Both the position numbers and the translations under genes were made by a program. From Methanococcoides vulcani (GTDB lineage: Archaea; Halobacteriota; Methanosarcinia; Methanosarcinales; Methanosarcinaceae), in assembly GCF_900111645.1 (NCBI RefSeq), contig NZ_FOHQ01000002.1, positions 310,001 to 374,000 on the forward strand: a DNA stretch of 64,000 bases, in the 5' to 3' direction. This document shows positions 1 through 10,915 of the stretch, one piece after another. The notes under the pieces are model-generated. The model was not told the DNA's origin and made no database searches. It was given only the letters and a program-made list of their open reading frames with translations. How positions within the stretch are numbered: position 1 is the first letter of the stretch; each line of letters begins with the position of its first letter.

Positions 1-137
1 TCACAGGCGACCCGATCCATGAAGCAGAAGAGGGTACTGATGTCAACGCTATTGAGAATGGTCACATATCTGTTACACCTATCTCGCTGGATGCGACATC
101 TCCGATAAAGTTCTCAGATATAGAACATCTGGTCTGA
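1..137 (+). CDS. surE: 5'/3'-nucleotidase SurE, C-terminal end (partial)
   Basis: The window opens inside this gene; frame 3 gives the last 44 residues, ending in TGA at 135-137. The tail contains a G-T-D-V-x-A-I-x-N-G-H-I-S-V-T-P-I-S-L segment, the usual close of SurE, a metal-dependent phosphatase of the survival-protein family that removes phosphate from nucleoside monophosphates. The metal-binding N-terminus is outside the window. The call rests on this short tail only. Confidence 0.75.
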   Translation, partial: TGDPIHEAEEGTDVNAIENGHISVTPISLDATSPIKFSDIEHLV

Positions 138-174
138 TGGTTTGATACCTCTGACCGGATGAAAATTGTTCGAT

Positions 175-324
175 TTATTTTTTCAGTTTGATGGTGAGGT
201 CTTTCCAGTCTGCATTGACACCGTGAAGTGTCTCCACAGAAGAACTTGCCATTGCTCCAAGTATCTTCTGTACGAAATGGTTGATCTCGATATCATTACT
301 GTCAACTGTAAGCTCGACTTCCAT
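175..324 (-). CDS. Small conserved archaeal protein, 49 aa
   Basis: A longer reading frame exists, but the start is placed at the ATG at 322-324 because GGAG lies about 10 nt upstream and because moaA ends at 326, leaving a one-base gap typical of translational coupling. The protein is short and soluble: a beta-strand-like start (MEVELTVDSNDIEIN), a helix with FVQKILGAMASS, and a W-K-D-L-T-I-K-L end. It looks like a small archaeal family I cannot name. Co-transcription with moaA suggests, but does not show, a role near molybdopterin or tungstopterin synthesis. Confidence 0.7.
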   Translation of the reverse strand: MEVELTVDSNDIEINHFVQKILGAMASSSVETLHGVNADWKDLTIKLKK

Positions 325-325
325 T

Positions 326-1282
326 TTATTTATCTCCGATGATCGTTCTTTTCTCAATGATCGTTCTTTCTTTAGAGTCCGTGTAGAAAGGTATTCTACG
401 TTCGATAGATGCCCTAAGAAGCTCGGGAAAGTCCTCCGGATCAGCATTAGAGAAATCTATTAGATTATCATTGACAAGAAGGCAGGGTTTTAACTTACCA
501 TCCGCAGTTATCCTGAGCCTGTTGCAATTAGCACAGAATTCCGCATTGTCAATAGGTCGTACGAACTCAACTTCTGCCCCGTCGATAATATAGCTTTTAC
601 GGTGATGCATTTTGCGCATCTTAATTTCATCTGCACGCCTTTCAAGCTTTTTCTCGATCTCTTCAGCATCCAGGTTGTATTGTGCACCGTCCCTGAAGTC
701 CATGACCTGTATAATTTGCAACACAAGATCGCCCTTGTGACCTCGAACGAACTCCAGCATATCGTCGATCTCATTCTCATTGATGCCTTTGAGAAGTACC
801 ATATTGATCTTCACAGGGGTCAGGCCAGCATCTATGGCTGTGTTTATTCCCTCAAGTACATCATTCAGGTTTTCCGGTCTTCCATGTGTGATATAAGCAT
901 ATTTTTCCGGGTCAAGGGTGTCAAGACTGACATTGACGCGGTCCAAACCCGCTTCTTTAAGACTGTAGGCCCGGTCCTTCAGGAGAACGCCGTTGGTTGT
1001 CACTGATACGTCCTTAAGTTCCGGCAATGCCCTGAGGATCTCCTCAAAATCTTTCCTGACAAGAGGTTCCCCGCCTGAGAACTTGACCTTATTGACGCCG
1101 AACTTTGCTGCTGTGGTCACTATGTCGGATATAATTCCAACCGTCATCTCATTTCTGCTGCCTTCATCTCCTTCACTGTGACAATAGATGCAGTCAAGGT
1201 TGCAGCGGTTGGTAAGTGATATCCGAAGACTTCTGACCGTTCGGCCGAACTTGTCTGTAAGAAGATCATTTGAAGTTTTCAT
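326..1282 (-). CDS. moaA: GTP 3',8-cyclase MoaA
   Basis: Radical SAM enzyme that rearranges GTP to the precursor of cyclic pyranopterin monophosphate, the first step of molybdenum/tungsten cofactor synthesis; methanogens need the cofactor for formylmethanofuran dehydrogenase. The N-terminal motif CNLDCIYC is the CxxxCxxC radical SAM cluster, and the C-terminal CANCNRLR with a following Cys is the second 4Fe-4S site specific to MoaA. At 318 aa it has normal length. ATG at 1280-1282 is preferred over an in-frame GTG four codons upstream. It ends one base before the following small gene. Confidence 0.93.
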   Translation of the reverse strand: MKTSNDLLTDKFGRTVRSLRISLTNRCNLDCIYCHSEGDEGSRNEMTVGIISDIVTTAAKFGVNKVKFSGGEPLVRKDFEEILRALPELKDVSVTTNGVLLKDRAYSLKEAGLDRVNVSLDTLDPEKYAYITHGRPENLNDVLEGINTAIDAGLTPVKINMVLLKGINENEIDDMLEFVRGHKGDLVLQIIQVMDFRDGAQYNLDAEEIEKKLERRADEIKMRKMHHRKSYIIDGAEVEFVRPIDNAEFCANCNRLRITADGKLKPCLLVNDNLIDFSNADPEDFPELLRASIERRIPFYTDSKERTIIEKRTIIGDK

Positions 1283-1330
1283 GTTCGTATACACTAGAAT
1301 GGATTAAGTTATGAACAGGAATGGTAATGG

Positions 1331-1341
1331 ATATATATAAA
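1331..1341 (+). promoter_or_regulatory. TATA box of the CbiA/CfbB gene
   Basis: ATATATATAAA is centred about 24 bases before the ATG at 1360. That distance matches archaeal TATA-to-transcription-start spacing and implies a leaderless or near-leaderless mRNA. It also argues against the upstream in-frame ATGs at 1321 and 1327, which would lie before the transcript start. Confidence 0.55.
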
Positions 1342-1359
1342 ACCAACTCAATTGGTATC

Positions 1360-2679
1360 ATGAAACGATCGGTCCTAATTGCAGGAACGCATAGCGGCGT
1401 AGGCAAAACAACTGTAGCCATGGGTGTTATGGCCGCCCTTACGAAAAGGAATATGAAAGTCCAGCCTTACAAGGTTGGTCCTGATTACATAGATCCTACT
1501 CATCATACTGCTATCTGTGGCAGGTCCTCCAGAAATCTTGATACATTCATGATGGGTGTTGATGGTGTTCGCAGAACTGTTGATAGCAGCTACAAGGATG
1601 CTGACATCTCTGTCATCGAAGGCGTAATGGGTCTTTACGATGGTATGAACTCAACGGAGATCGCCAGTTCAGCCCATGTTGCCAAGTCCCTTGATATCCC
1701 TGTTATTCTGGTAGTGAACGTGCACGGCATGTCCAGAAGTGCAGCAGCCATAGTCAAAGGCTTCACCGAGTTCGACAAGGATGTGAACATTGCCGGTGTC
1801 ATTCTTAATAGGGTGGGAAGCCCCCGCCATGCCCAGATGATCAAGGATGTGCTTCCCGACATTCCTGTTGTGGGAACTGTTCCAAGGAACAACGATATAA
1901 AGGTTCCTTCAAGGCATCTTGGTCTGCACATGGCCTCAGAACAGGATTATGATGTTGGCAAGCTTGCAGAGTTCATTGAGGAAAATATCGATATCGATGC
2001 GATCCTCTCCCTTGCTTCCGAGCCAAAGAAGCCTGAGGTCGAAGATGAAAGGTGTGTTGGTAATATGTCAGAGGTGACCATTGGTGTTGCCCGTGACAGT
2101 GCATTTTGTTTCTATTATGAAGAAATGTTCGACATGTTCCGGAAATGTGGTGCAAAGATCGAGTTCTTCAGTCCACTTGACGGTGACATTCCTGAAGTGG
2201 ATGGCATGTACTTTGGTGGCGGATATCCTGAACTTAACATTGCCAAGCTTGAAAAGTCCAGGACAACAAAAAAACTCAAAGACCTCTCAGCAGATGGCAT
2301 GCCGATCTATGGTGAATGCGGAGGCTTGCAATACCTCTGTAGTTCCTATGAGATCGAGGACGTTGTTTATGGGATGGCAGACCTTTTCCCTGCAGAGACG
2401 GTCCTTACAAAGAGACTTCAGGCACTGGGATACACTGAAGGTGTTGCAAAGGGCAAGTTCATAAAAGGACCTGTCAGGGGACATGAGTTCCACTACTCGC
2501 TCACAGAATGTGACAGTGATTCAAGACTTATCTATGAAATGTCACGTGGAAAAGGCATCATGAATGGCAAGGATGGTATCACAGAGCACAATTCACTGGC
2601 AAGTTATATGCATGCACATCCAGGTTCTTTCCCTGTGGACAGTTTTGTGGAACAGTGCCGCAAATATGGTCGAAAATAA
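1360..2679 (+). CDS. Cobyrinate / Ni-sirohydrochlorin a,c-diamide synthase (CbiA/CfbB family)
   Basis: Glutamine-dependent amidase that converts the a and c acetate side chains of a tetrapyrrole to amides. The N-terminal half is a dethiobiotin-synthetase-like ATPase with P-loop GTHSGVGKTT and KVGPDYIDPTHH. The C-terminal half is a class I glutamine amidotransferase with the nucleophile in YGECGG and a late His in the H-E-F-H-Y region. Methanogens have two paralogues, CbiA for cobamides and CfbB for coenzyme F430, and they cannot be separated by eye here. Start chosen at ATG 1360 (439 aa) from the TATA spacing. Divergent from moaA. Confidence 0.88.
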   Translation: MKRSVLIAGTHSGVGKTTVAMGVMAALTKRNMKVQPYKVGPDYIDPTHHTAICGRSSRNLDTFMMGVDGVRRTVDSSYKDADISVIEGVMGLYDGMNSTEIASSAHVAKSLDIPVILVVNVHGMSRSAAAIVKGFTEFDKDVNIAGVILNRVGSPRHAQMIKDVLPDIPVVGTVPRNNDIKVPSRHLGLHMASEQDYDVGKLAEFIEENIDIDAILSLASEPKKPEVEDERCVGNMSEVTIGVARDSAFCFYYEEMFDMFRKCGAKIEFFSPLDGDIPEVDGMYFGGGYPELNIAKLEKSRTTKKLKDLSADGMPIYGECGGLQYLCSSYEIEDVVYGMADLFPAETVLTKRLQALGYTEGVAKGKFIKGPVRGHEFHYSLTECDSDSRLIYEMSRGKGIMNGKDGITEHNSLASYMHAHPGSFPVDSFVEQCRKYGRK

Positions 2680-2724
2680 AGCATAAGAAATGCAGAAACT
2701 AATTACAGATCAAAAGGAAGGTCT

Positions 2725-3783
2725 TCAAGCCTTCTTTTCCTTTTCTTTTTCCATTTTGTTCTTTAACCACATTCTTCTGCTGTAATAACCTAAAGGATGT
2801 TTTGTGTTCTTGCATATCTCATCCGGGTTGTAGCAGTTGCCGTATGTTCGCATCGTGTTGCAGGAGGGTGGCTTGTAGGTGGTACCCGAAGAGCCAGCAA
2901 TATGCTGTATCTGGTATCTTGTCTTCTCCTCGTCAAAGTCAGGAGACACATTGAACATAGCTACGACCTCGTCCACGGTCATTCCAATGTTCAACAGGAA
3001 CGATGTCATTGCAAATCTCATTGAATGGGCAAGGTTCACTCCTGCCCTGACATTTGCAATAGCCTGCACGATACATGGGGGGAACAGTTCACTTTCCACT
3101 TTCTGGAACTCTCCAACGCCAAAATCGGATTTTTTCTCCTCAAGGGTCTCGTTGATCTCTGCAAGGTATGGTGTGCATGCCTCGCTGATCTCTTCAGGGA
3201 CTGAAAGTGGAAGGGCATTCTGTATGCGTGAACGTATGGCTTCCTGCAGCAGGCGGGCGAACTCTTCCTTGCTGATCCTCACATGGCCTGCTTTCATTTT
3301 CCTGTTGACCAGTTTCCAGTTCAGGTCCTTTAAGGTAGTTGCAAGTTTGATGTAATCCGTAAAATGAAGGTCAAAAAGGATATCGTGGGATTCCATATTT
3401 TCGTAGGTCTCGGCATTGATCTGGAAATCAAGGCCAAGTTCCTGCAGGAATTCCGGTTGCTGCGTCTTAAGAAGCCTGTATGCAGCTTTTGCTTCTGCAA
3501 GTGCATATTTTCTCGTCAGGAACTGGTCGTCGATACAGGATACCAGTATCCTTGCAAAAGGGTAGGACAACAGTTCAGTGAGGATCTTTCCCTCTTCCGA
3601 ACCGGAAGGTGACGGCTTTTCGATCTCTCCTGTCAGCGACTGTATTACACGTTCCTTTCCCCTCAGGCGGGCAGAGTCAAGTGCACGGGAGGATAGGAGT
3701 TTCTCTGGTGAAAAACCGAGGCCACCGACATATTCGGATGCCTCGGATACAAACGGATATAAGGCGAGATATCTGCTATCCAT
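2725..3783 (-). CDS. priL: DNA primase large subunit PriL
   Basis: Regulatory, iron-sulfur-containing subunit of the archaeal primase that works with catalytic PriS at the replication fork. The C-terminal third carries the expected Cys set: PPCIVQAI, PPSCNTMRTYGNC and ICKNTKHP, which ligate one 4Fe-4S cluster. The end is Lys/Glu rich. ATG at 3781-3783 gives 352 aa; upstream residues in the open frame overlap PCNA and are not expected in the family. The start follows the PCNA stop by one base, so primase and clamp are co-translated. PriS is not in the window. Confidence 0.92.
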   Translation of the reverse strand: MDSRYLALYPFVSEASEYVGGLGFSPEKLLSSRALDSARLRGKERVIQSLTGEIEKPSPSGSEEGKILTELLSYPFARILVSCIDDQFLTRKYALAEAKAAYRLLKTQQPEFLQELGLDFQINAETYENMESHDILFDLHFTDYIKLATTLKDLNWKLVNRKMKAGHVRISKEEFARLLQEAIRSRIQNALPLSVPEEISEACTPYLAEINETLEEKKSDFGVGEFQKVESELFPPCIVQAIANVRAGVNLAHSMRFAMTSFLLNIGMTVDEVVAMFNVSPDFDEEKTRYQIQHIAGSSGTTYKPPSCNTMRTYGNCYNPDEICKNTKHPLGYYSRRMWLKNKMEKEKEKKA

Positions 3784-3784
3784 T

Positions 3785-4522
3785 TTAGTCAGATTCGATC
3801 CTTGGTGCCAGGAGATATCCGATAGTACCGGCTCCGTTAGCAATGGAGAAGTTGATCTTTATCGGGAAGTCCTTTCCAAGGTGTAGTGTTACTTCATTGG
3901 ATTTTGAGGCAGGTTTGATTATGTCTGACAGGTAGTCCAGTGAGAACAGTGAACGTGTATCATTTGCCTTGATATCAATCAGCTGGTCGCGTGACATTGT
4001 GAGTTTCACACGGTCAGTATCGCCTTCGGCTTCCATGAAGAAATTCTCTCCTTCAACGCCAAGTAACATGTGATCACTTATCTTCTCTGCAGCTTTGACA
4101 GCCTTCTGGAGGTCCTTGCCGTTGAGGACGATCTCAGCTGGAAGCTCGAGCTGTGGGATCCTTGGCTCTGCACGGATAGTTGACGGGTCAAGTAATGAGA
4201 GGGTGTATGAGAAACCACCGATCTGGATCATCAGTTTTTTTGCATCTTCATCAAGTTCCATGTGGACCTTGTCGTCCCTGTCTGCAACTGCAAGTATGTC
4301 AGTTACCCTTGAGAGGTCCAATCCCAATTCGCAGTCGTCTCCACTGAAATCCTCAAATGCATCTGTTGCCAGGTCAAAGCTGACCATTGCAACGTTTGCA
4401 GGGTCTACTGCCCGGACCGCGATTCCTTCCGGTGATATCCTGAATCTTGCTTCATCCACGAGTACAGATAGTGTTTCGATTGAATCTTTTAGAAGATATG
4501 CATCAATTGTCGCCTTGAACAT
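3785..4522 (-). CDS. pcn: DNA polymerase sliding clamp PCNA
   Basis: Homotrimeric clamp that encircles DNA and tethers polymerases, FEN1 and ligase. The 245 residues match the family length; the start MFKATIDAYLLKDSIETL and the pattern VRAVDPANVAMVSFDL are typical of archaeal PCNA. The interdomain loop and the C-terminal LAPRIESD are present. It sits between TFS and PriL in one minus-strand operon. The RfcL clamp loader subunit at 22.2-23.7 kb carries the C-terminal peptide that should bind this protein. Confidence 0.95.
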   Translation of the reverse strand: MFKATIDAYLLKDSIETLSVLVDEARFRISPEGIAVRAVDPANVAMVSFDLATDAFEDFSGDDCELGLDLSRVTDILAVADRDDKVHMELDEDAKKLMIQIGGFSYTLSLLDPSTIRAEPRIPQLELPAEIVLNGKDLQKAVKAAEKISDHMLLGVEGENFFMEAEGDTDRVKLTMSRDQLIDIKANDTRSLFSLDYLSDIIKPASKSNEVTLHLGKDFPIKINFSIANGAGTIGYLLAPRIESD

Positions 4523-4609
4523 GTTGTTTCTCCGCCAAATAGTTTCGATTTCAACTTCTTTATATCATTTACAGTATATATGCTTTCACTGTTCTTCGCG
4601 CACATATCT

Positions 4610-4921
4610 TCAGTCGTATTCACGCCATGTGAAGCTGCATTTGGTACACTTGAAGAACCTGGTCTCGGATTCATCAGCAGACCTTAGCTGTCTTAGCCAC
4701 CAGTATGCTACGTTGTTCCCACATTCAGAGCATCTTGCTGTAGCTGTCGGGAGTCCTTCATCAATATCGCCTTCAAGTACCGTAACTTCTCTTTCTTCAC
4801 GGTTCGATCTTGATACAAGTTCAGGGTTTGTTTCCTTCTCTTTTACGTACCCGCATTTTTTACATTTCAATGAGCCTTCCATGGGGGTCATCATGCTCTT
4901 ACATTTTGGACAGAATTCCAT
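4610..4921 (-). CDS. tfs: Transcription factor S (TFS)
   Basis: TFIIS-like cleavage factor that rescues backtracked RNA polymerase. Two zinc ribbons are visible: an N-terminal CPKC...CKKC ribbon and a C-terminal CSEC...CTKC ribbon with the invariant RSADESETRF loop that carries the catalytic acidic pair. ATG at 4919-4921 (103 aa) is chosen over an upstream in-frame start because AGGAG sits about 9 nt before it. This start lies inside the end of the Nudix gene (23-nt overlap), so the two are coupled. Confidence 0.94.
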   Translation of the reverse strand: MEFCPKCKSMMTPMEGSLKCKKCGYVKEKETNPELVSRSNREEREVTVLEGDIDEGLPTATARCSECGNNVAYWWLRQLRSADESETRFFKCTKCSFTWREYD

Positions 4922-5318
4922 TAATATCATCTCCTGCGTCGTCAATCATTTTTCGGTGGTCGAAAGCTATGTCCGGTAGCTCCTTCAGGTCGAATGGGGC
5001 TACTTCAGCTGCGTCAGTGGCGGCTTTTGGTTCGCCGTGGCCGATCGCAAGGTAGCATACAGATACGGTATGTCCTCTCGGATCGCGCGAAGGCTCTGAA
5101 TATACTCCTATCAATTTGACAAGATCGATAGATAGTCCGGTCTCTTCATATGCTTCCCGAATTGCCGCAGCTTCGGTCGTCTCGCCTATCTCCACGAAAC
5201 CACCTGGTAGTGCAAATCTGTTTTTGAAAGGGGGATTCTTCCTTTTTATCAGTATAATCTTACCATTTAAGATGATTACGGCATCAACTGTGAGCAGGGG
5301 AGTGGTGGGAACTGTCAT
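4899..5318 (-). CDS. Nudix hydrolase, ADP-ribose pyrophosphatase-like
   Basis: A complete Nudix box is visible at about residues 39-61: GGFVEIGETTEAAAIREAYEETGL, matching Gx5Ex7REUxEExGU. The enzyme hydrolyses a nucleoside diphosphate linked to another moiety; short archaeal forms like this are often active on ADP-ribose, but the substrate cannot be read from sequence. The 139 residues contain only the Nudix domain. First gene of the Nudix-TFS-PCNA-PriL operon. Confidence 0.88.
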   Translation of the reverse strand: MTVPTTPLLTVDAVIILNGKIILIKRKNPPFKNRFALPGGFVEIGETTEAAAIREAYEETGLSIDLVKLIGVYSEPSRDPRGHTVSVCYLAIGHGEPKAATDAAEVAPFDLKELPDIAFDHRKMIDDAGDDINGILSKM

Positions 5319-5350
5319 TTGAACAAAACCTTAATACAATTAGCAAGATA

Positions 5351-5358
5351 CTATATAT
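5351..5358 (+). promoter_or_regulatory. Probable TATA box for the artA operon
   Basis: CTATATAT lies 34-27 bases before the artA ATG at 5385, in the divergent interval after the Nudix start. AGGTG at 5373-5377 gives a Shine-Dalgarno with about 7-nt spacing, so the leader is short but not absent. Confidence 0.4.
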
Positions 5359-5384
5359 GATACCTGTGATAAAGGTGTTTGATA

Positions 5385-6197
5385 ATGATAGAAAACGTAC
5401 TATGGATCGCAGTTGCCCTGATGGTATTATCCTCGGTCATACCTGCAACAAGAGGCATAAAGTTCCTCACAGGCGGGGTGGGGTGGATATTCTTTTCTCT
5501 TCATTGGGCATACCAGCCGCTCCATTATATTGAGATCAGTGACTATTTCAATGTAGTACTGACCCTGGCAATTGCTGCCTTCTGCCTTTTCATGGCACAT
5601 AATATGATACGGGAGTACAGGGAACCTTCGACATCCGGACTGAGCCAGAATACTAATGTTATTCTTATGGTTACGAGCGCAACGGCAATAGGTTCGTTGT
5701 TCTACTTCCCTTTCGCGAACATTCCTTCTCTGAACCAGTGGCTCATATCCAATGTGACCAATGCTACAGCCGGTTTGCTTGGCTTCCTGGGTTACAATGT
5801 AGAATCAACATGGCATAAGATCACCTATAACGGTTATACTGTACAGATCATACTTGCCTGTACTGCGATCGAAAGCATTGCCCTGTTCACGGGATTGATC
5901 CTCTCCATCAATGCGCCTTTCAAAAGGGTCATGTCAGCTTTCATGGTCTCTGTACCTGTAATATATATGCTGAACATCGTCAGGGATGCCTTTGTGATAG
6001 TGGCCTATGGGGATCAGTGGTTCGGAGCTGAAAGTTTTGAGATCGCCCATCATGTGATCGCAAAGATCGGTTCAGCCATTGCACTCTTTGTGATCGCTTA
6101 CGTTGTGATGCGAATATTGCCTGAACTTCTTGACATGATCGATGGATTGTGGCAAATGACAACTAAGCAGATCAGGGAAATAGTACGGAAAAGCTAA
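5385..6197 (+). CDS. artA: Archaeosortase A
   Basis: Polytopic membrane transpeptidase-like enzyme that removes the C-terminal tripartite signal of PGF-CTERM surface proteins and allows lipid attachment. About eight hydrophobic segments are visible; the catalytic Cys is in IILACTAIES (about residue 160), followed by the conserved Arg in MLNIVRDAFV and a His-rich AHHVIAK segment, the order seen in exosortase/archaeosortase proteins. ATG 5385 is chosen over the TTG two codons earlier because AGGTG precedes it. It is followed by the archaetidylserine decarboxylase and synthase genes, whose product lipid has been linked to ArtA-dependent anchoring in haloarchaea. Confidence 0.93.
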   Translation: MIENVLWIAVALMVLSSVIPATRGIKFLTGGVGWIFFSLHWAYQPLHYIEISDYFNVVLTLAIAAFCLFMAHNMIREYREPSTSGLSQNTNVILMVTSATAIGSLFYFPFANIPSLNQWLISNVTNATAGLLGFLGYNVESTWHKITYNGYTVQIILACTAIESIALFTGLILSINAPFKRVMSAFMVSVPVIYMLNIVRDAFVIVAYGDQWFGAESFEIAHHVIAKIGSAIALFVIAYVVMRILPELLDMIDGLWQMTTKQIREIVRKS

Positions 6198-6208
6198 GGA
6201 CCTCTGAA

Positions 6209-6832
6209 ATGTTAGCTAAAGATTCGACCTCATGGATCGCCGTTGTGGGCTTTTTTGCTCTGGCAAGCACAATAGCATCCTATCTTACAGGTCTTGCATT
6301 AGTTCGTTACCTGTCATATCTTGGTCTTGCTCTCTTTGTCTTTATGATCTGGTTCTTCAGGGACCCTGAAAGGACAACAAAGATATGTGACCATTGTCTG
6401 TTCTCTGCCGCTGATGGTAAGGTCATAGATACAAGCAATGGCAAGGTCTGCGTTTTCATGAACGTTCACAATGTTCATGTCAACCGTGCCCCTATCACCG
6501 GAACCATCCGTAGCATAACCCATAAAAAAGGCGGGCATATACCAGCTTTCAATAAGGATTCCGAAAGGAACGAGCGTACGATCACAGTTATTGAAAGCAG
6601 CCACGGGGATGTGGAAGTGACCCAGATCGCTGGTGTCCTGGTGCGCAGAATTGTATCATATTTGCAGGTGGGGGACAAGGTGGCTAGCGGACAAAAGATC
6701 GGGATGATACGCTTCGGTTCCCGTGTCGATGTGACCATTCCTTCTGATTTTGAGATATCATGCAAGGTCGGTGATCGTGTGTATGCAGGGGTAACCATAA
6801 TTGCAAAAGAAAAAGGATTCAAGAGGAAATAA
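6209..6832 (+). CDS. Archaetidylserine decarboxylase (PSD family, pyruvoyl enzyme)
   Basis: Membrane-linked decarboxylase that makes archaetidylethanolamine from archaetidylserine. Two N-terminal membrane segments precede the catalytic body. The self-cleavage site is the FGSR motif near residue 169: cleavage between Gly and Ser leaves the pyruvoyl prosthetic group. NVHNVHVNRAP and GHIPAFNKDSERNERT are typical family stretches. At 207 aa it is the short archaeal/PssD form. It lies 11 nt after artA and 2 nt before the synthase gene. Confidence 0.92.
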   Translation: MLAKDSTSWIAVVGFFALASTIASYLTGLALVRYLSYLGLALFVFMIWFFRDPERTTKICDHCLFSAADGKVIDTSNGKVCVFMNVHNVHVNRAPITGTIRSITHKKGGHIPAFNKDSERNERTITVIESSHGDVEVTQIAGVLVRRIVSYLQVGDKVASGQKIGMIRFGSRVDVTIPSDFEISCKVGDRVYAGVTIIAKEKGFKRK

Positions 6833-6834
6833 CA

Positions 6835-7515
6835 ATGATGTTCAAAACCCTCCGGGTCCCGGATCTTGTGACACTTGGAAATGCTCTTTTCGGCATGATG
6901 GCGATCTTCAGTGCATGCTCCGGGCATACTGACCTTGCTTTTATATTCATTCTTTTCGCAGCTATTGCTGATGGCATGGATGGTTTCCTGGCACGCAGGC
7001 TTCCTAACAGTGCTATCGGTGAGTATCTGGATTCCCTTGCAGATGCCATCTCCTTTGGTGTTGCACCTGCTGCAGCCTTATATTTTATCTATGGGTATTC
7101 TCATCCTTATATAATGGCCATTGGAGCATGCTTCTATCTGTTCTGTGGAATAATCCGCCTTGCAAGGTTCAACACAAAACAGAAAACCATCCCTGATTTT
7201 GAAGGTCTGCCTATAACCGCATCTGCTGTAGTGATCGCTTCCTATCTGCTCATGGCAGACAGGTATGTCCAGTTCTACGGAGTTATTGCAATTATGCTGT
7301 TGCTCTCTTTCCTTATGGTAAGTGAGTATCCTTATCCTAAGTTGAGGGGTCTAAAATCAATGGCTTTTGTAGCCATCGTATTCATTTTACCCATAGCATC
7401 TTACATTGTATTGCCTGCATATCTTCCAATATTCTCAACAGCAATGTTCCTGCTTCTACTACTTTATCTTGAATCTCCGATAATGAGGATTCCAAGGAAG
7501 TATTATGAGGACTGA
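6835..7515 (+). CDS. Archaetidylserine synthase (CDP-alcohol phosphatidyltransferase)
   Basis: Integral membrane enzyme expected to join CDP-archaeol with L-serine. The CDP-alcohol phosphotransferase signature is at about residues 43-67: DGMDGFLAR, then G, then DxxxD in GEYLDSLAD. Several hydrophobic helices follow. Immediate coupling with the decarboxylase points to the serine-specific (PssA-like) branch rather than glycerol or inositol. The start is 2 nt after the decarboxylase stop. Confidence 0.9.
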   Translation: MMFKTLRVPDLVTLGNALFGMMAIFSACSGHTDLAFIFILFAAIADGMDGFLARRLPNSAIGEYLDSLADAISFGVAPAAALYFIYGYSHPYIMAIGACFYLFCGIIRLARFNTKQKTIPDFEGLPITASAVVIASYLLMADRYVQFYGVIAIMLLLSFLMVSEYPYPKLRGLKSMAFVAIVFILPIASYIVLPAYLPIFSTAMFLLLLLYLESPIMRIPRKYYED

Positions 7516-7562
7516 TGGGGCTTAAGTGGGAAGCTAAAATCGAAATGGGGTTGTCAGCCCCC

Positions 7563-10178
<2,616 letters not shown>

Positions 10179-10414
10179 TCGAACCTCCTTATGTTATGGT
10201 CATGTAATGGTTTGTTCTACTTCATGTGATCAATATATGGATTACATGCGCGTACTCAACAATGACCCAATTGCATCTTGAAGCATACTCCCCTTGCTCA
10301 CTTGATGGCATAATTGTAGTTTCAGGTCACAACTGGTCATATTTGTGAACTGCATGATTTAACACTTCAAATTATCTATCTTGGTATTTAAACGTTGTGT
10401 ACAAATTGCAAATT

Positions 10415-10433
10415 AAACTATATTTTATAGTTT
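10415..10433. promoter_or_regulatory. Inverted repeat between clpB and the HTH gene, putative operator
   Basis: AAACTATA, three T, TATAGTTT form a perfect 8-bp inverted repeat 74 bp before the HTH start. On the clpB side a TTTAAATA-like element (10386-10393, minus strand) lies close by. The AT-rich dyad could be bound by the HTH protein itself. This is inference from position and symmetry; the rest of the 10179-10506 interval shows only AT-rich promoter-like sequence. Confidence 0.4.
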
Positions 10434-10476
10434 TCATATTCATTTTATCGACATGATATGTACAAAAGTAAAAAGG

Positions 10477-10484
10477 TATATATG
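10477..10484 (+). promoter_or_regulatory. TATA box of the HTH regulator gene
   Basis: TATATATG is centred 27 bases before the ATG at 10507, so transcription should begin at or within a few bases of the start codon. No Shine-Dalgarno is present, consistent with a leaderless mRNA, and this spacing decides the start codon. Confidence 0.5.
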
Positions 10485-10506
10485 TTTTGAAAGCAATGTA
10501 TTTTTG

Positions 10507-10914
10507 ATGGCTCGTCAGATCATCCTTATCAATATCGAAAAACCTGTAGAAAAGGACCTCGAGAAAGACATTCATTGGTTTTGTGATAGTTTTGGGCTTT
10601 CCTCAGGTAGGGATGTCGAAGATATTTCCAAAAAGATTGTCATGGACCTGCTTTCAAATCTGGCTCGTGATGAAGGAGTTACTTCTGAAATGCTTGCAAG
10701 ATCCTTGGATATAAGTTTATCCAGGGTAAATCATCACCTTCGCAACCTTATGGGTTCGGGTCTTGTCTATCGAAGGAAAAAAATGCTATATCTTCGTGGC
10801 GGGAGCCTTAAAACTGCTGTCTGTGAAATGAGAAAAGATTCTGAAAGAATATTCGATGAGCTGGAAAAGATCGCAGAAGAGATCGATGATGAGGTTGGTC
10901 TGAGGAGCAGATGA
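10507..10914 (+). CDS. Winged-helix transcriptional regulator, putative heat-shock regulator
   Basis: A 135-residue protein with an ArsR-like winged helix in the middle (about residues 45-100: LARDEGVTSEMLARSLDIS, then SRVNHHLRNLMGSGLVYRRK, a recognition helix and wing) and a C-terminal helix KDSERIFDELEKIAEEID that probably dimerises. The start is set by TATA spacing; the open frame continues 18 codons upstream across the promoter. Divergence from clpB recalls archaeal heat-shock repressors that control adjacent chaperone genes, but no direct evidence exists here. The stop is one base before a CTT microsatellite. Confidence 0.75.
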   Translation: MARQIILINIEKPVEKDLEKDIHWFCDSFGLSSGRDVEDISKKIVMDLLSNLARDEGVTSEMLARSLDISLSRVNHHLRNLMGSGLVYRRKKMLYLRGGSLKTAVCEMRKDSERIFDELEKIAEEIDDEVGLRSR

Positions 10915-10915
10915 G

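Noticed and set aside
4095-4979. Long plus-strand frame opposite PCNA and TFS
   Set aside because: It is a Ser-rich shadow of well-identified genes on the other strand.
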